Notes: a model not told the origin generated them from the letters alone. A stretch of DNA of 64,000 nucleotides from Sva-07 sp963829585 (GCA_963829585.1 CAWHJD010000008.1:1-64000); one strand, 5' to 3'. Positions 16,509 to 25,683 are shown, counted from the first letter of the stretch. Made by a program: numbers and translations.

Positions 16509-17600
16509 ATGACTGCTGTCCTGCCCACCACGTCCAGCGAGATCACCGCCGAGTGGATGACCGAGGTGTTACGCGAGTCCGGCACGATCGGACCCGACGT
16601 CACCGTCGACGAGGTGCTCGTCGACGCCGGCGCCGTGGGTGTCGGCTTCATGGGAGAGGTCGCTGTCGTCGGACTCGTCTACGCCGGTGATGCCGGGGGA
16701 GCGCCGTCGACGATCGTCGCCAAGTTCCCGACGCAGTCACCTGACATCCGCGCCATGATGCAGCCGACGCGGATCTACGAGCGCGAGCACCGCTTCTACA
16801 GCGAGCTCGCCGACCAGTCGCCCGTTCGCACGCCGTACATCCACCACGTCACGTGTGCGACTGCGGTCGAGGCCTCCGACGAGCGCTACATGCTCCTGCT
16901 CGAGGATCTCGCCGGACTGACACTCGGTGACCAGGTTGCCGGTGTCACTCCCGAGCAGGCCCGTGCTGCACTCGTCGGTCTGGCAGCCCACCACGCCGAG
17001 TTCTGGAACGGGGCCGGCCTGGAGAACGCCGACTTCATCCCGGTGATCAACGGCCCGCTCAACCAGGCGGGATCGGCGATCTACGAGCAATCGCTGCCCG
17101 GGTTCATGGCGGCCTTCGGTGAGGTGATCCGACCCGAACTCGCCGACTTCGTCGCCAACTACGCGGCCATGCGACCGCAGATCCTCGACGACCTGGCAGC
17201 CATGCCGCACACGCTCGTGCACTTCGACTTCCGTGCCGACAACCTGTTCTTCGACCCCGACGGATCGATCGTCGTGATCGACTGGCAGGCGATCAGCCAG
17301 GGAGGCGGCGTCGCCGACGTCGGTTACTTCCTGTCGCAGAACCTCAGTACCGAGGACCGACGAGAACACGAACCCGCACTGTTACGGGCCTACCACGACG
17401 CGCTCGTGGCCAACGGCGTGACGGACTACCCCTACGACCAGCTCGTTGCCGACTACCGGGTCGGGATCAGCTGCGGGTGGATGATCCCGGTGCTCGCGGT
17501 CGGCAGCCTCGACTTCACGAGTGAACGGGCGGTCACGCTCTGGACTGCCGTGATCGAACGAGTACAGAACGCGCTGCTCGACCACGGGTTCGGCTCATGA
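16509..17600 (+). CDS. Aminoglycoside-phosphotransferase/EcKinase-like kinase
   Basis: A 363-residue protein kinase-fold small-molecule kinase. The catalytic loop is 'VHFDFRADNLFF' (HxD and Asn) and the metal-binding Asp is in 'VVIDWQAIS'. N-terminal 'VGVGFMGEVAVVGLVY' matches the glycine-rich loop region and 'IVAKFP' supplies the ATP-binding Lys. Relatives phosphorylate hydroxylated metabolites, including ecdysteroids in insects. Beside a Rieske oxygenase and an SDR, it might phosphorylate an hydroxylated intermediate. It ends in an ATGA overlap with the SDR. Confidence 0.75.
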   Translation: MTAVLPTTSSEITAEWMTEVLRESGTIGPDVTVDEVLVDAGAVGVGFMGEVAVVGLVYAGDAGGAPSTIVAKFPTQSPDIRAMMQPTRIYEREHRFYSELADQSPVRTPYIHHVTCATAVEASDERYMLLLEDLAGLTLGDQVAGVTPEQARAALVGLAAHHAEFWNGAGLENADFIPVINGPLNQAGSAIYEQSLPGFMAAFGEVIRPELADFVANYAAMRPQILDDLAAMPHTLVHFDFRADNLFFDPDGSIVVIDWQAISQGGGVADVGYFLSQNLSTEDRREHEPALLRAYHDALVANGVTDYPYDQLVADYRVGISCGWMIPVLAVGSLDFTSERAVTLWTAVIERVQNALLDHGFGS

Positions 17601-18427
17601 CCGGCCGGCTCGACGGCAAGGTCGCCGTGATCACGGGGGCGGCCAGCGGCATCGGCGCCGGAACGGCGAGGATGTTCGTGGCGGAGGGTGCCCGGGTGAT
17701 CGTTGCCGACATGCAGGTGGAGGCCGGTCAAGCGCTGGTCGCGGAGCTCGGCGACAGCGCCCGGTTCGCACGCACCGACGTCACGAACGAGGCCGACGTC
17801 GCTGCCGCCGTCGACCTCGCGGTTGCCGAGTTCGGACATCTCGACGTGATGTTCAACAATGCCGGCATCGTCGGCGCCGTCGGCAGGATCTCGGAGATGT
17901 CGGCGGAGGCGTGGGACAACACGATCGCCATCCTCCTGCGCGGCGTGTTCCTCGGCACGAAGCACGCCGCCCGCGTGATGTTGCCCCAGAACTCGGGCGT
18001 GATCATCAACACGGCGAGCACGGCGGGCATTCTCGGCGGGCTCGGACCGCATGCCTACACGGCTGCGAAACACGGTGTGATCGGGCTGACGAAGTCGGTC
18101 GCCAACGAACTCGCCCCGAACGGCATCCGTGTCAATGCGATTGCCCCGGGCAACACGGTGACGGCGATGACCGCATCGGTCACGACCGGCGACCCCGACG
18201 CACTCGACGAGACGAACGAGCGCATCGCGTCGACGTCGCCCCTCGGCTACGCGGGTGTTCCCGATGACATCGCTGCCGCGGCCGTCTATCTGGCGAGCGA
18301 CGAATCACGGTACGTCTCGGGCCACACCCTGGTGGTCGACGCCGGTCAGACGACGGCGGGGATGAAGCCCAACCGAGTCAACGTCGGCGCGAGCAGACAG
18401 ATCCACGAAGCCGGCCGTGTCACCTGA
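17597..18427 (+). CDS. Short-chain dehydrogenase/reductase (SDR)
   Basis: A 276-residue classical SDR: cofactor loop TGAASGIG at 13-20, NNAG at 87-90, catalytic Ser in 'NTASTAG' and YxxxK as Y154/K158. Asp39 after the second strand ('VIVADMQ') favours NAD(H). It would oxidise a secondary alcohol or reduce a ketone. It is the last gene of the plus-strand Rieske-ferredoxin-kinase unit and overlaps the kinase by four bases. It converges with a VOC gene only three bases away. Confidence 0.88.
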   Translation: MTGRLDGKVAVITGAASGIGAGTARMFVAEGARVIVADMQVEAGQALVAELGDSARFARTDVTNEADVAAAVDLAVAEFGHLDVMFNNAGIVGAVGRISEMSAEAWDNTIAILLRGVFLGTKHAARVMLPQNSGVIINTASTAGILGGLGPHAYTAAKHGVIGLTKSVANELAPNGIRVNAIAPGNTVTAMTASVTTGDPDALDETNERIASTSPLGYAGVPDDIAAAAVYLASDESRYVSGHTLVVDAGQTTAGMKPNRVNVGASRQIHEAGRVT

Positions 18428-18430
18428 CGG

Positions 18431-18931
18431 TCACAGCATCCGGACGGGGTCGGTGCCGTCCCACCCGATCGACGCGTCACGCACCATGCGGTAGAAGCCC
18501 TCGAGCGGTGGAGTGCGCTCGTAGATCTCGATCAGGTGACCCTGATCGGGACGAGCATCGTGGAACGCGAAGGGCATCCCCGTCGCGGTCTCGGCGTAGA
18601 GCACCTCCTCGTGCCCGTGCGCGAGCAACGAGGCCGCCGCGTCGGTGAAGCTGTCGACGAAGAACGCGACGTGATGGATGCCGCTGGTGCCGACCACGGG
18701 ATCCGGCCCGGCATCGTGCTGGTGGATCAACTCGACCATCACCGCACCCCACTGGCCGTAGGCCGAGGAATGATCGAACGTTGCGCTCCGGCCGCGAACC
18801 CGCACGTTGTGGACGTCGATGTGCTCGCGGACGAAGAACGGTCCTGCGCCGCGACCACCCCACTGCTGGGCCGCTGCTCTGACATCACCGACCGCATACG
18901 CGATCTGGACGGGTCCCCCGAACACGTCCAC
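18431..18931 (-). CDS. VOC (glyoxalase-like) family protein
   Basis: This 166-residue protein opens 'GGPVQIAYAVGDVRAAAQQW' and has a second module 'GTSGIHHVAFFVDSFTDAAA', typical of the methylmalonyl-CoA-epimerase-like VOC subgroup, with a terminal 'QGHLIEIYER' metal-Glu strand. It is monocistronic here: the preceding and following genes run on the other strand. The start ATG at 18931 fits the family length. The reaction is unknown. Confidence 0.7.
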   Translation of the reverse strand: MDVFGGPVQIAYAVGDVRAAAQQWGGRGAGPFFVREHIDVHNVRVRGRSATFDHSSAYGQWGAVMVELIHQHDAGPDPVVGTSGIHHVAFFVDSFTDAAASLLAHGHEEVLYAETATGMPFAFHDARPDQGHLIEIYERTPPLEGFYRMVRDASIGWDGTDPVRML

Positions 18932-19053
18932 GAAGGTAGTCCGGCTGCATCGTCCCGTTGCGGGTCGAATCGGTATGGTCGCCTCCGAGCGACACGAGAG
19001 CGGCCGACACGAGCGCGACCGCCACGCGCGCGACCGACACGAGAGGGAGACAC

Positions 19054-19833
19054 ATGGGGGACACGGTCCTGGATCGATTCGCGTTGGAACGGGGGCGTGC
19101 GGTCGTCACCGGCGCCGGTCGGGGGATCGGTGAAGGCATCGCGATCGCACTCGCCGAGGCGGGTTGTGACGTCGTGCTCACCGCCCGACGTGAACACGAG
19201 ATCGAAGCGGTCGCCGAGCGGGTGCGGGCGCTGGGTCGGCGGGCAATCGCGATCGCCGGCGACATCACCGACGGCGCGTTCGTCGACGAGTTGGCCGATC
19301 GGGCCGCTGCCGAGCTCGGGGGACTCACGCTGTGGGTCAGCAATGCCGGCGGCGCGGACGATCGGACGCCACGGCACCTCGCCGACATGCCCGATCGGCA
19401 GTGGGACTACCAGCTCGACGTCAATCTACGAGCCGTCTTCACGGGTGCCCGTGCGGCGGCGCGGGTCATGGACGACGGCGGCTCGATCATCAACATCTCG
19501 TCGACCGCTGCGCTCAAGGCATCTCCGAACAACGGTCCGTACGCCGTCGCCAAAGCAGGAGTCGACAGTCTGACCAAGACGCTGTCGATCGAACTCGCCC
19601 CGCGGGCGATCCGAGTGAACGGTGTCGCCCCCGGACCCGTGCCGACCGAGGTCTTCATGGAGTTCTTCGGTGCCGGCGACGACGATCTGCCGCAGTTGGC
19701 CGCGAAGCTGGGCGTCCCGCTCGGGCGCCTCGGTACACCGGACGATGTCGGCAATGCCGTGGTCTTCCTCGCCTCGCCCGCGGCATCGTGGATCACCGGG
19801 CACACGCTCGTCGTCAACGGCGGAAGCCGCTGA
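19054..19833 (+). CDS. Short-chain dehydrogenase/reductase
   Basis: A 259-residue SDR with TGAGRGIG cofactor loop, 'SNAGG' in place of NNAG, 'NISSTAALKAS' and 'YAVAK' catalytic residues. Arg residues after strand 2 ('LTARRE') favour NADP(H). I chose ATG 19054 because GAGGGAGA sits just upstream and the 32 codons before it are translated from a repetitive GACACGAG-type leader. It overlaps the next SDR by one base (TGATG). First of an SDR-SDR-SnoaL unit. Confidence 0.88.
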   Translation: MGDTVLDRFALERGRAVVTGAGRGIGEGIAIALAEAGCDVVLTARREHEIEAVAERVRALGRRAIAIAGDITDGAFVDELADRAAAELGGLTLWVSNAGGADDRTPRHLADMPDRQWDYQLDVNLRAVFTGARAAARVMDDGGSIINISSTAALKASPNNGPYAVAKAGVDSLTKTLSIELAPRAIRVNGVAPGPVPTEVFMEFFGAGDDDLPQLAAKLGVPLGRLGTPDDVGNAVVFLASPAASWITGHTLVVNGGSR

Positions 19834-20633
19834 TGCGCGAGGAGATCGTTGCGCTGTTCGACCTCTCGGGACGAACCGCCGTCGTCACCGGCGCGGCGAC
19901 CGGCATCGGCGAGGCGATCGCCGCGACGCTCGCCGCTGCCGGCGCATCGGTGGTCGTGGCCGACATCGACACCGTCGGCGGTCGGCGAGTCGCGGCTGAG
20001 CTCGGTGGCGAGTTCGTCGAACTCGACGTCACCGACGCGGAGCGGTGTGCGGCCGTGCTCGGCTCGGTCGGCGATCGGATCGACATCCTCGTGAACAATG
20101 CCGGCTCGTATCACGAGGCCGGCAGCATCCTCGACCAGAGCGTCGAGTCGTGGAACAGGGCGATCGACATCAACCTCGGTGGCCTCTTCAACTGCTCCAA
20201 ACCCATCGCCGAGCGGATGGTCGCGCAGGGCAATGGCGGCGCGATGGTCAACATCGCATCGGTCGACGGGCTGGTGCCATGCCTCGGGACCGGCTACGAC
20301 GCTGCCAAGGCCGGAGCCATCCACTTCTCCAAGAGCCTCGCGCTCGACCTCGCGCCGCACCGGATCCGGGTGAATGCGGTGAGCCCCGGCGTCGTGCCGG
20401 TACCGACGCTCGCCCGGATGCATGCCGGCGAGATCGAGCACTTCTGGCCGAAGGAACCATCGACGAGCGGACTGATGGGGCCGATCACGACGGGTCGGTC
20501 GTCGAATGTCCCGCTCGGCCGAAAGGGCACGCCGGACGACATCGCCCAGGCGGTGCTCTTCCTGGTGAGCAACGCATCGAGCTACGTGACGGGCCACAAT
20601 CTCGTCGTCGACGGAGGATGGACAATCGTATGA
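19833..20633 (+). CDS. Short-chain dehydrogenase/reductase
   Basis: A 266-residue SDR: TGAATGIG, 'VNNAGSYHEAG', catalytic 'NIASVDG' Ser and 'YDAAK'. Asp after strand 2 ('VVADID') suggests NAD(H). The substrate loop is unusually long ('HAGEIEHFWPKEPSTSGLMG'). The start is fixed by the TGATG junction with the previous SDR. It overlaps the SnoaL-like gene by four bases. Likely acts on the same pathway intermediate class as its neighbour, with opposite cofactor preference (inference). Confidence 0.87.
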   Translation: MREEIVALFDLSGRTAVVTGAATGIGEAIAATLAAAGASVVVADIDTVGGRRVAAELGGEFVELDVTDAERCAAVLGSVGDRIDILVNNAGSYHEAGSILDQSVESWNRAIDINLGGLFNCSKPIAERMVAQGNGGAMVNIASVDGLVPCLGTGYDAAKAGAIHFSKSLALDLAPHRIRVNAVSPGVVPVPTLARMHAGEIEHFWPKEPSTSGLMGPITTGRSSNVPLGRKGTPDDIAQAVLFLVSNASSYVTGHNLVVDGGWTIV

Positions 20634-21082
20634 CCGCAACGGATCCGAACCTGCAGACCCTGCTCGACGAGCGCGAGATCACGAAGCTCGCGCTGAAGTA
20701 CTGCCGGGCGCTCGACACCAAGAACTGGTCGGTCCTCGACGACGTGTTCCTCCCCGATGCGACCGCCGATCTGGCCGGTCCGTCCGAACTCGTCGGAATC
20801 GACGAGATCCGGACGCGTATCCGCACGGCGCTCGAACATCTCGACGACAGCCAGCACCTGGTGGGGAACCACGAAGTGGCGGTCGACGGTGACACCGCGA
20901 CACATCGCTGCTACCTCCAGGCTCAGCACGTGCGTCGCGCCGCAACCGGTGGTCCCAACTACATCGTCGCCGGACGCTACGAGGACCGCCTCGTGCGCAC
21001 GGATGTCGGTTGGCGCATCGCCCACCGCACCCTCGTGGTGATGTGGACCGAGGGAAACCTCGCCGTCGCACGCGGCGGCTGA
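20630..21082 (+). CDS. SnoaL/NTF2-like protein
   Basis: A 150-residue cone-fold protein: 'EITKLALKYCRALDTKNWSVLDDVFLPDA' type helix-strand opening, 'GIDEIRTRIRTALEHLDDSQH', and terminal 'VGWRIAHRTLVVMWTEGN'. The pattern matches the gamma-butyrobetaine/steroid-isomerase-like SnoaL_4 group common in actinobacterial catabolic clusters. Enzymatic role not known. The ATGA overlap with the SDR shows it belongs to that operon. Confidence 0.75.
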   Translation: MTATDPNLQTLLDEREITKLALKYCRALDTKNWSVLDDVFLPDATADLAGPSELVGIDEIRTRIRTALEHLDDSQHLVGNHEVAVDGDTATHRCYLQAQHVRRAATGGPNYIVAGRYEDRLVRTDVGWRIAHRTLVVMWTEGNLAVARGG

Positions 21083-21132
21083 CCATAATCGGCCGCTCGG
21101 TCAATTTGAGGACCTTTGGCCCTGATCGTGGG

Positions 21133-21162
21133 GGTGGCAGCGATGTGATCGTGTCTGCCACC
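21133..21162 (+). promoter_or_regulatory. Stem-loop in the leader of the small-ORF/Rieske/P450 operon
   Basis: GGTGGCAG and CTGCCACC pair perfectly, with a nested CGAT-gtg-ATCG. It ends 22 nt before the ATG at 21185. It may be an operator or a 5' UTR structure. Confidence 0.45.
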
Positions 21163-21184
21163 GACGATTCCAACTGGGGGACCA

Positions 21185-21418
21185 ATGCGTCAACGCAAAC
21201 ACGCGCTCAGCGGCGCCATCTACGACGTACGTGACGACGGCAACGTCCAGGTCACGTCACGACACGGCGAAACCGGCATCTTCACGCCCGACGGCGTCTG
21301 GATCGAAGGCGAACTCCGCCACGCGGATCCGCACCTGTGCGGCTGGCTCGCCGGACCGCAACTCCCACCCCGACTCGCCGTGCTCCCGCGCTTTCGCCAG
21401 ACGGAGGGCGCGTCATGA
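21185..21418 (+). CDS. Small protein upstream of a Rieske oxygenase, unknown function
   Basis: A 77-residue soluble protein, about the size of a single small domain, with alternating charged and hydrophobic residues ('GAIYDVRDDGNVQVTSRHG', 'GIFTPDGVWIEGELRHADP') that suggest a small beta-sandwich or barrel. It ends in an ATGA overlap with the Rieske alpha gene, so the two are translated together. A GGGGG run four bases before the ATG may serve as ribosome site. I do not recognise the family. Its position suggests an accessory or chaperone-like partner for the oxygenase. Confidence 0.6.
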   Translation: MRQRKHALSGAIYDVRDDGNVQVTSRHGETGIFTPDGVWIEGELRHADPHLCGWLAGPQLPPRLAVLPRFRQTEGAS

Positions 21419-22764
21419 CCGCCATCGACTACACCAAGCCGCCGTCGCTGACGTATCAGCAGCTGCTCGACACCGACACCCACGAGGTCCCCGAGGTACT
21501 GCGGTGGTTCTCGCCCATGCCGCCCAGCGAGGCCGACGTCCCCGTCGAGCGGTACACCAGCGCCGAATTCCACCAGCTCGAGGTCGACAAGGTGTGGACC
21601 AAGGTCTGGCAGATGGCCTGCCGCGAGGAGGACATTCCCGAAGTCGGCGACCACATCACCTACGACATCGTGGGGCGCTCGATCCTCGTCGTACGGTCGG
21701 CCCCCGACGAGATCAAGGCGTTCCACAACGTGTGCCCGCACCGGGGCCGGCGTCTCAAGGAGACACCGGGCCGCGACACCGAACTGCGGTGTGCGTTCCA
21801 CGGCTTCGCGTGGGAGCTGAACGGCTGTCTCAAGCAGGTTCCCTGCCAGTGGGACTTTCCTCGTCTGGAACCCGACGAGTGGGGGCTGCCCGAAGTGCGG
21901 GTCGGCACGTGGGGCGGTTTCGTGTTCATCAACATGGACCCTGACTGCGACACCCTCGAATCGCACCTCGGCGACCTGAGCCGGCACTTCGACCGCTGGC
22001 CGCTGGAGGAGCGGTACAAGGAGGCGCACGTCGCGAAGGTGATGGACTGCAACTGGAAGGTGGCGCAGGAGGCGTTCATGGAGGCGTTCCACGTGGTGGC
22101 AACGCACCCCCAACTCCTCCCGAGTCTCGGTGACGCCATCTCGCAGTACGACGTGTTCGGGAACTTCAGCCGGGCGATCACCCCGAACGGTGTGCCGAGC
22201 CCGCACGTCACCTGGGTTCCGACGGAGCAGGACATCTTCGATGCGATGAGCGACCGGAATCTCGACGAAGCGCCGAAGCAGATCGTGCCCGCGGGCGAGA
22301 CCGCCCGCCACCTCGCCGCGCAGGCTGCCCGGGAGTCGTTGCGGCCGGCGATCGGCGACCGAGCCGACGAGCTCTGTGACGGCGAGCTGACCGAGAGCAT
22401 CTACTACACGGTGTTCCCCAACTTCCATCCGTGGGGCGCCTACAACCGCATCGTCTACCGCTTCCGGCCGTACGGCAACGATCATCGCCGTTCGATCATG
22501 GAGTGCATGTTCCTCTCGCCGTTCCCCGGCGACGAACGGCCACCGGCGGCGCCGATCCACTGGCTGAACGACGACGACGACTGGACGGTCGCCACCGAAC
22601 TCGGCATGTTGGGACGAGTGTTCAACCAGGACGTGTACAACGTGCCGCAGGTGCAGTTGGGGCTCGAGGCGATGACCCGCCCGGGTGTGATGTTCGCCGA
22701 CTATCAGGAGACGAAACCACGCCACTTCCATGCGCTGCTCGACGAGTGGATCGCGCGTGACTGA
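21415..22764 (+). CDS. Rieske oxygenase, alpha subunit
   Basis: A 449-residue catalytic subunit with Rieske ligands C107/H109 ('CPHRGR') and C126/H129 ('CAFHGF') and iron histidines H226/H231 in 'EAFMEAFHVVATHPQ'. It is clearly related to the oxygenase at 12571-13995: the 'QYDVFGN' and 'SRFVHTIG/SRAITPNG' region, 'CEWDFP/CQWDFP' and the C-terminal 'RARHFQ/KPRHFH' all correspond. It therefore probably handles a similar substrate. It overlaps the small ORF upstream (4 bp) and the P450 downstream (8 bp). No reductase is nearby. Confidence 0.9.
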   Translation: MTAIDYTKPPSLTYQQLLDTDTHEVPEVLRWFSPMPPSEADVPVERYTSAEFHQLEVDKVWTKVWQMACREEDIPEVGDHITYDIVGRSILVVRSAPDEIKAFHNVCPHRGRRLKETPGRDTELRCAFHGFAWELNGCLKQVPCQWDFPRLEPDEWGLPEVRVGTWGGFVFINMDPDCDTLESHLGDLSRHFDRWPLEERYKEAHVAKVMDCNWKVAQEAFMEAFHVVATHPQLLPSLGDAISQYDVFGNFSRAITPNGVPSPHVTWVPTEQDIFDAMSDRNLDEAPKQIVPAGETARHLAAQAARESLRPAIGDRADELCDGELTESIYYTVFPNFHPWGAYNRIVYRFRPYGNDHRRSIMECMFLSPFPGDERPPAAPIHWLNDDDDWTVATELGMLGRVFNQDVYNVPQVQLGLEAMTRPGVMFADYQETKPRHFHALLDEWIARD

Positions 22765-24028
22765 CGCTGTCGTGTTCGATGCCGCCGACGACGCCGTGGT
22801 GCAGTGCCCCTACCCGCACTACCGCGAAATGCGCGATCGGGCCCCTGTCCTCGAACTCGATGGCGCAGCGTTCGGTCGGCCGGGCGAACGGATCTTCGCC
22901 GTGTCCCGCCACGCCGACGTCAAACGGATCCTGCACGACCCGACCACGTTCTCGTCCCGGTTCGGATCGCCCGCGGCGAAGCCGTCGCCCGAGCTGCTGG
23001 AACGGCTGAAATCGGTGATCGCAGACGGTTGGCCCAATGTGCCGACGATGCTGACGGTGGACCCACCCCAACACACCAGGTACCGGCGCCTCGTGTCGAT
23101 GGCCTTCACGCCGAAGCGGGTCAACCTGCTGGCACCTGCCATCGAGACCATCTGCGACGACCTCGTCGCGGGATTCGCACGGGCGCCGCGCGTCGACTTC
23201 CTCACGAAGTTCGCCGTTCCGTTGCCGGTGCGCGCCGTCGCGGTGATCCTGGAAGTCCCCGAAACGCGCCAGGCCGACTTCAAACGATGGGCCGACTCCT
23301 CGGTCGCGGCGATCGGTCGCACCATCTCCGACGACGAGCGCGTCGCGGCCGAACTCGACATCGTCGAGCAGCAGCAGTACTTCGCGAGTGAGCTGGAAGC
23401 TCGCCGCGCCGAACCTCGTGACGACTTCCTCACCGACCTGCTCACTGCCGAGTTGACCCCCGACGACGGTGTCGAGGGAGGGCCGCTCGACATGGCCGAG
23501 ATGCTCTCGATCATCCGCCAGATCCAGGTTGCCGGCAGCGAGACCACGGCGAGCTTGATGGCCGATCTGATGGTGCTCCTCGCGGACCATCCCGACGAAT
23601 GGGAACGGCTCAAGGCCGATCCGTCGCGTGCGACGGCCGTCGTCGAGGAGGGCCTGCGGTGGGCGAGCCCCAACCAGGGGCTCTTCCGTATCGTCACCGC
23701 CGACACCGAGATCGCCGGGACTCCGATCCCGGCAGGGTCCACCCTGTGGATCATGTACGGCTCGGCCGACCATGACGACCGGCTCTTCGACGAGCCGGAG
23801 GAGTTTCGCCCGGACCGTCCCGGGTTGAGCAACCACATCGCCTTCGGGCACGGCATCCACTTCTGTCTCGGCGCTGCGCTCGCACGCCTCGAAGCCGTCA
23901 CCGCGCTGCGGGTCCTGGCTGCCCACGTCGACACCATCTCGGTCGTCGATCACGATGCACTCCGCTACGGCAGCAGCTTCATCCTGCGCGGGCTCGAGCA
24001 CCTCGAACTCGACCTCACGTACCGCTGA
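22757..24028 (+). CDS. Cytochrome P450
   Basis: A 423-residue soluble bacterial P450. The oxygen-binding helix has 'VAGSETTAS', the ExxR motif is 'EEGLR', and the haem-binding loop 'FGHGIHFCLGAALAR' places the thiolate Cys at 370. The GTG start overlaps the Rieske gene by eight bases, an unusual pairing of two different oxygenase types in one operon. It would hydroxylate a hydrophobic substrate with electrons from a ferredoxin system encoded elsewhere. Confidence 0.93.
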   Translation: MTDAVVFDAADDAVVQCPYPHYREMRDRAPVLELDGAAFGRPGERIFAVSRHADVKRILHDPTTFSSRFGSPAAKPSPELLERLKSVIADGWPNVPTMLTVDPPQHTRYRRLVSMAFTPKRVNLLAPAIETICDDLVAGFARAPRVDFLTKFAVPLPVRAVAVILEVPETRQADFKRWADSSVAAIGRTISDDERVAAELDIVEQQQYFASELEARRAEPRDDFLTDLLTAELTPDDGVEGGPLDMAEMLSIIRQIQVAGSETTASLMADLMVLLADHPDEWERLKADPSRATAVVEEGLRWASPNQGLFRIVTADTEIAGTPIPAGSTLWIMYGSADHDDRLFDEPEEFRPDRPGLSNHIAFGHGIHFCLGAALARLEAVTALRVLAAHVDTISVVDHDALRYGSSFILRGLEHLELDLTYR

Positions 24029-24087
24029 CCCGAGGAGAAGCCTGCTCGCCGGTCGTAGAATTTCGCGACCTCGGAGTTGCGAGCAGC

Positions 24088-25683
24088 GTGAACCAGAACA
24101 ACAGCGTGAACCAGAACAGCGTGATGACGTCGGATGTGTCCGACGAGTTCTTCGCGCCCGTCGACACCCGCAGGATCTCGACGATCGGCCGCGCCACGAT
24201 CATCGGTGTCGTCGGGATCATCATCATGTACCTGGCCATCGGGTCACTGTTCGCCCTCGAGCAGCCACCGTTCGTCGGCGCCGACGAGAAGGCGCATCTC
24301 GGCTATGCCCATGTCGTGGCCGACGGCTCGCTCCCGACGATCGATCAGCAGCTGCCGGTCCCGATCTGGGCCCGCCAGTGGATGAGCGAGACGATCTACA
24401 CGACGAACACCGCCAACCGGACGATCTGGGTCGCGAACCATCCGCCGCTGTACTACGTGTCGGTCGCTCCGTTGATCTGGTACTCCGAGTTGACGCAACG
24501 CCCCGATGGTGGGCTGCTCCTCATGCGTTTGGCCAATGTCGCGTGGGGCGCGGTCGGGCTCGCGTTCACCTTCGCGATCGCACGCGAGCTCACGAAGTCA
24601 CCACGGATCGCCCTCGTGTCGACGGGTGTCGCCGCAATGGCCACCCAGCTGTACGCGTCGCTGTCGCTCGGGATGAGCGACGGGATGACGTTCGCCGCGG
24701 GTGCCGCGGTCACCTGGGCGGGACTGCGATGTCTGCAGCGTGGATCGACGTCCCGCAACCTCTGGCTGCTCGCGCTGACCACGGCGGTGGCGACCGGCAC
24801 CCGGGCGGCGACGATGCTCGTTGCGTTCTCGGTGGTGGCCACGGTCGCCGCGTTCGAGTTCGCGAAGCCCATGGATGCAACGACAGATCGCAGGCGGGCT
24901 GCGCTTCGCGTCGGCCTCGTCGGTGTACTTCCGGCGGCGATCCTCTTCGGTTGGTTCTATCTCCGCAACATCGTGCTGTACGGCGACATCGGTGCGTCGA
25001 GCTACCTGCTCGAGCGGTTCGATCGCGAACCGAACGGCAGCGTCGTGGAGACGCTGCTGCGAGACGGCCTCTGGCGGTCGCTGTACACGCGATCGATGAG
25101 CCCGGTCACCTACGGCGGCGACCGTCCGGTCGGAATGCTGGTGTTCGCCGCGATCGCACTCGCCGGCCTCGTCGCGGTCGTCGTGGCCCGACGGACCGGC
25201 GATCGTGACCGGTCGGGCGACCGCTATTTCATCGCCAGGCGCTCGATCCTGTTGCTCGTCGTCGGTATCGGCGTGATCGTCTGGTACATCGCCGAGCACG
25301 TGAGCGGCGGCGGCTACCTGCACCCGCGCTACGTGTTCCCGGTGCTCGCCTCGTTGGCGACCCTGTTCGTCATCGGCTTCGATCGGATCGCGCCACGCAT
25401 CCTGCCGGTGGCCGTCCTCGTCGGAATGGCCACCTGGACGCTCGTCCAGTTGCCCGTCGGTGTCGATCCGTCACAGAGCAGCCGCCCTCGCGACGAGGGT
25501 CGGCTCGCGCCGTCCGCGCTGCGGACACTGCCCGGCTCGGACTTGTGGCGATCGTTCACTGCGCTGTGGATCGTGGTCGGGTGCGTCATCGCTGCGCTGG
25601 CAATCGCGGCAGTGGTGTTCGGGCGGGGCCCGCTCGCCGACGCCGAACTCACATCTGATTCTTCCAGCCGTTCCAGTAGGTGA
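24088..25683 (+). CDS. Polytopic membrane protein, GT-C glycosyltransferase-like (DUF2142-type)
   Basis: A 531-residue protein with about ten predicted membrane helices. The first extracytoplasmic loop has the acidic motif 'PPFVGADEKAHLGYAHV' and later 'WVANHPPLYYVSVA', patterns of DUF2142/ArnT-like GT-C enzymes, which transfer sugars from lipid-linked donors outside the membrane. The start region carries a duplicated 'GTG AAC CAG AAC' segment, so GTG 24088, GTG 24109 or ATG 24124 could be used. It does not fit the catabolic theme. Its 3' end overlaps the convergent nitroreductase by 35 bases. Confidence 0.65.
   Translation: MNQNNSVNQNSVMTSDVSDEFFAPVDTRRISTIGRATIIGVVGIIIMYLAIGSLFALEQPPFVGADEKAHLGYAHVVADGSLPTIDQQLPVPIWARQWMSETIYTTNTANRTIWVANHPPLYYVSVAPLIWYSELTQRPDGGLLLMRLANVAWGAVGLAFTFAIARELTKSPRIALVSTGVAAMATQLYASLSLGMSDGMTFAAGAAVTWAGLRCLQRGSTSRNLWLLALTTAVATGTRAATMLVAFSVVATVAAFEFAKPMDATTDRRRAALRVGLVGVLPAAILFGWFYLRNIVLYGDIGASSYLLERFDREPNGSVVETLLRDGLWRSLYTRSMSPVTYGGDRPVGMLVFAAIALAGLVAVVVARRTGDRDRSGDRYFIARRSILLLVVGIGVIVWYIAEHVSGGGYLHPRYVFPVLASLATLFVIGFDRIAPRILPVAVLVGMATWTLVQLPVGVDPSQSSRPRDEGRLAPSALRTLPGSDLWRSFTALWIVVGCVIAALAIAAVVFGRGPLADAELTSDSSSRSSR

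Noticed and set aside
21220..22731. Minus-strand ORF of 503 residues opposite the third Rieske gene
   Set aside because: Shadow of the oxygenase codons; Val/Arg/His/Asp-rich with no domain pattern.
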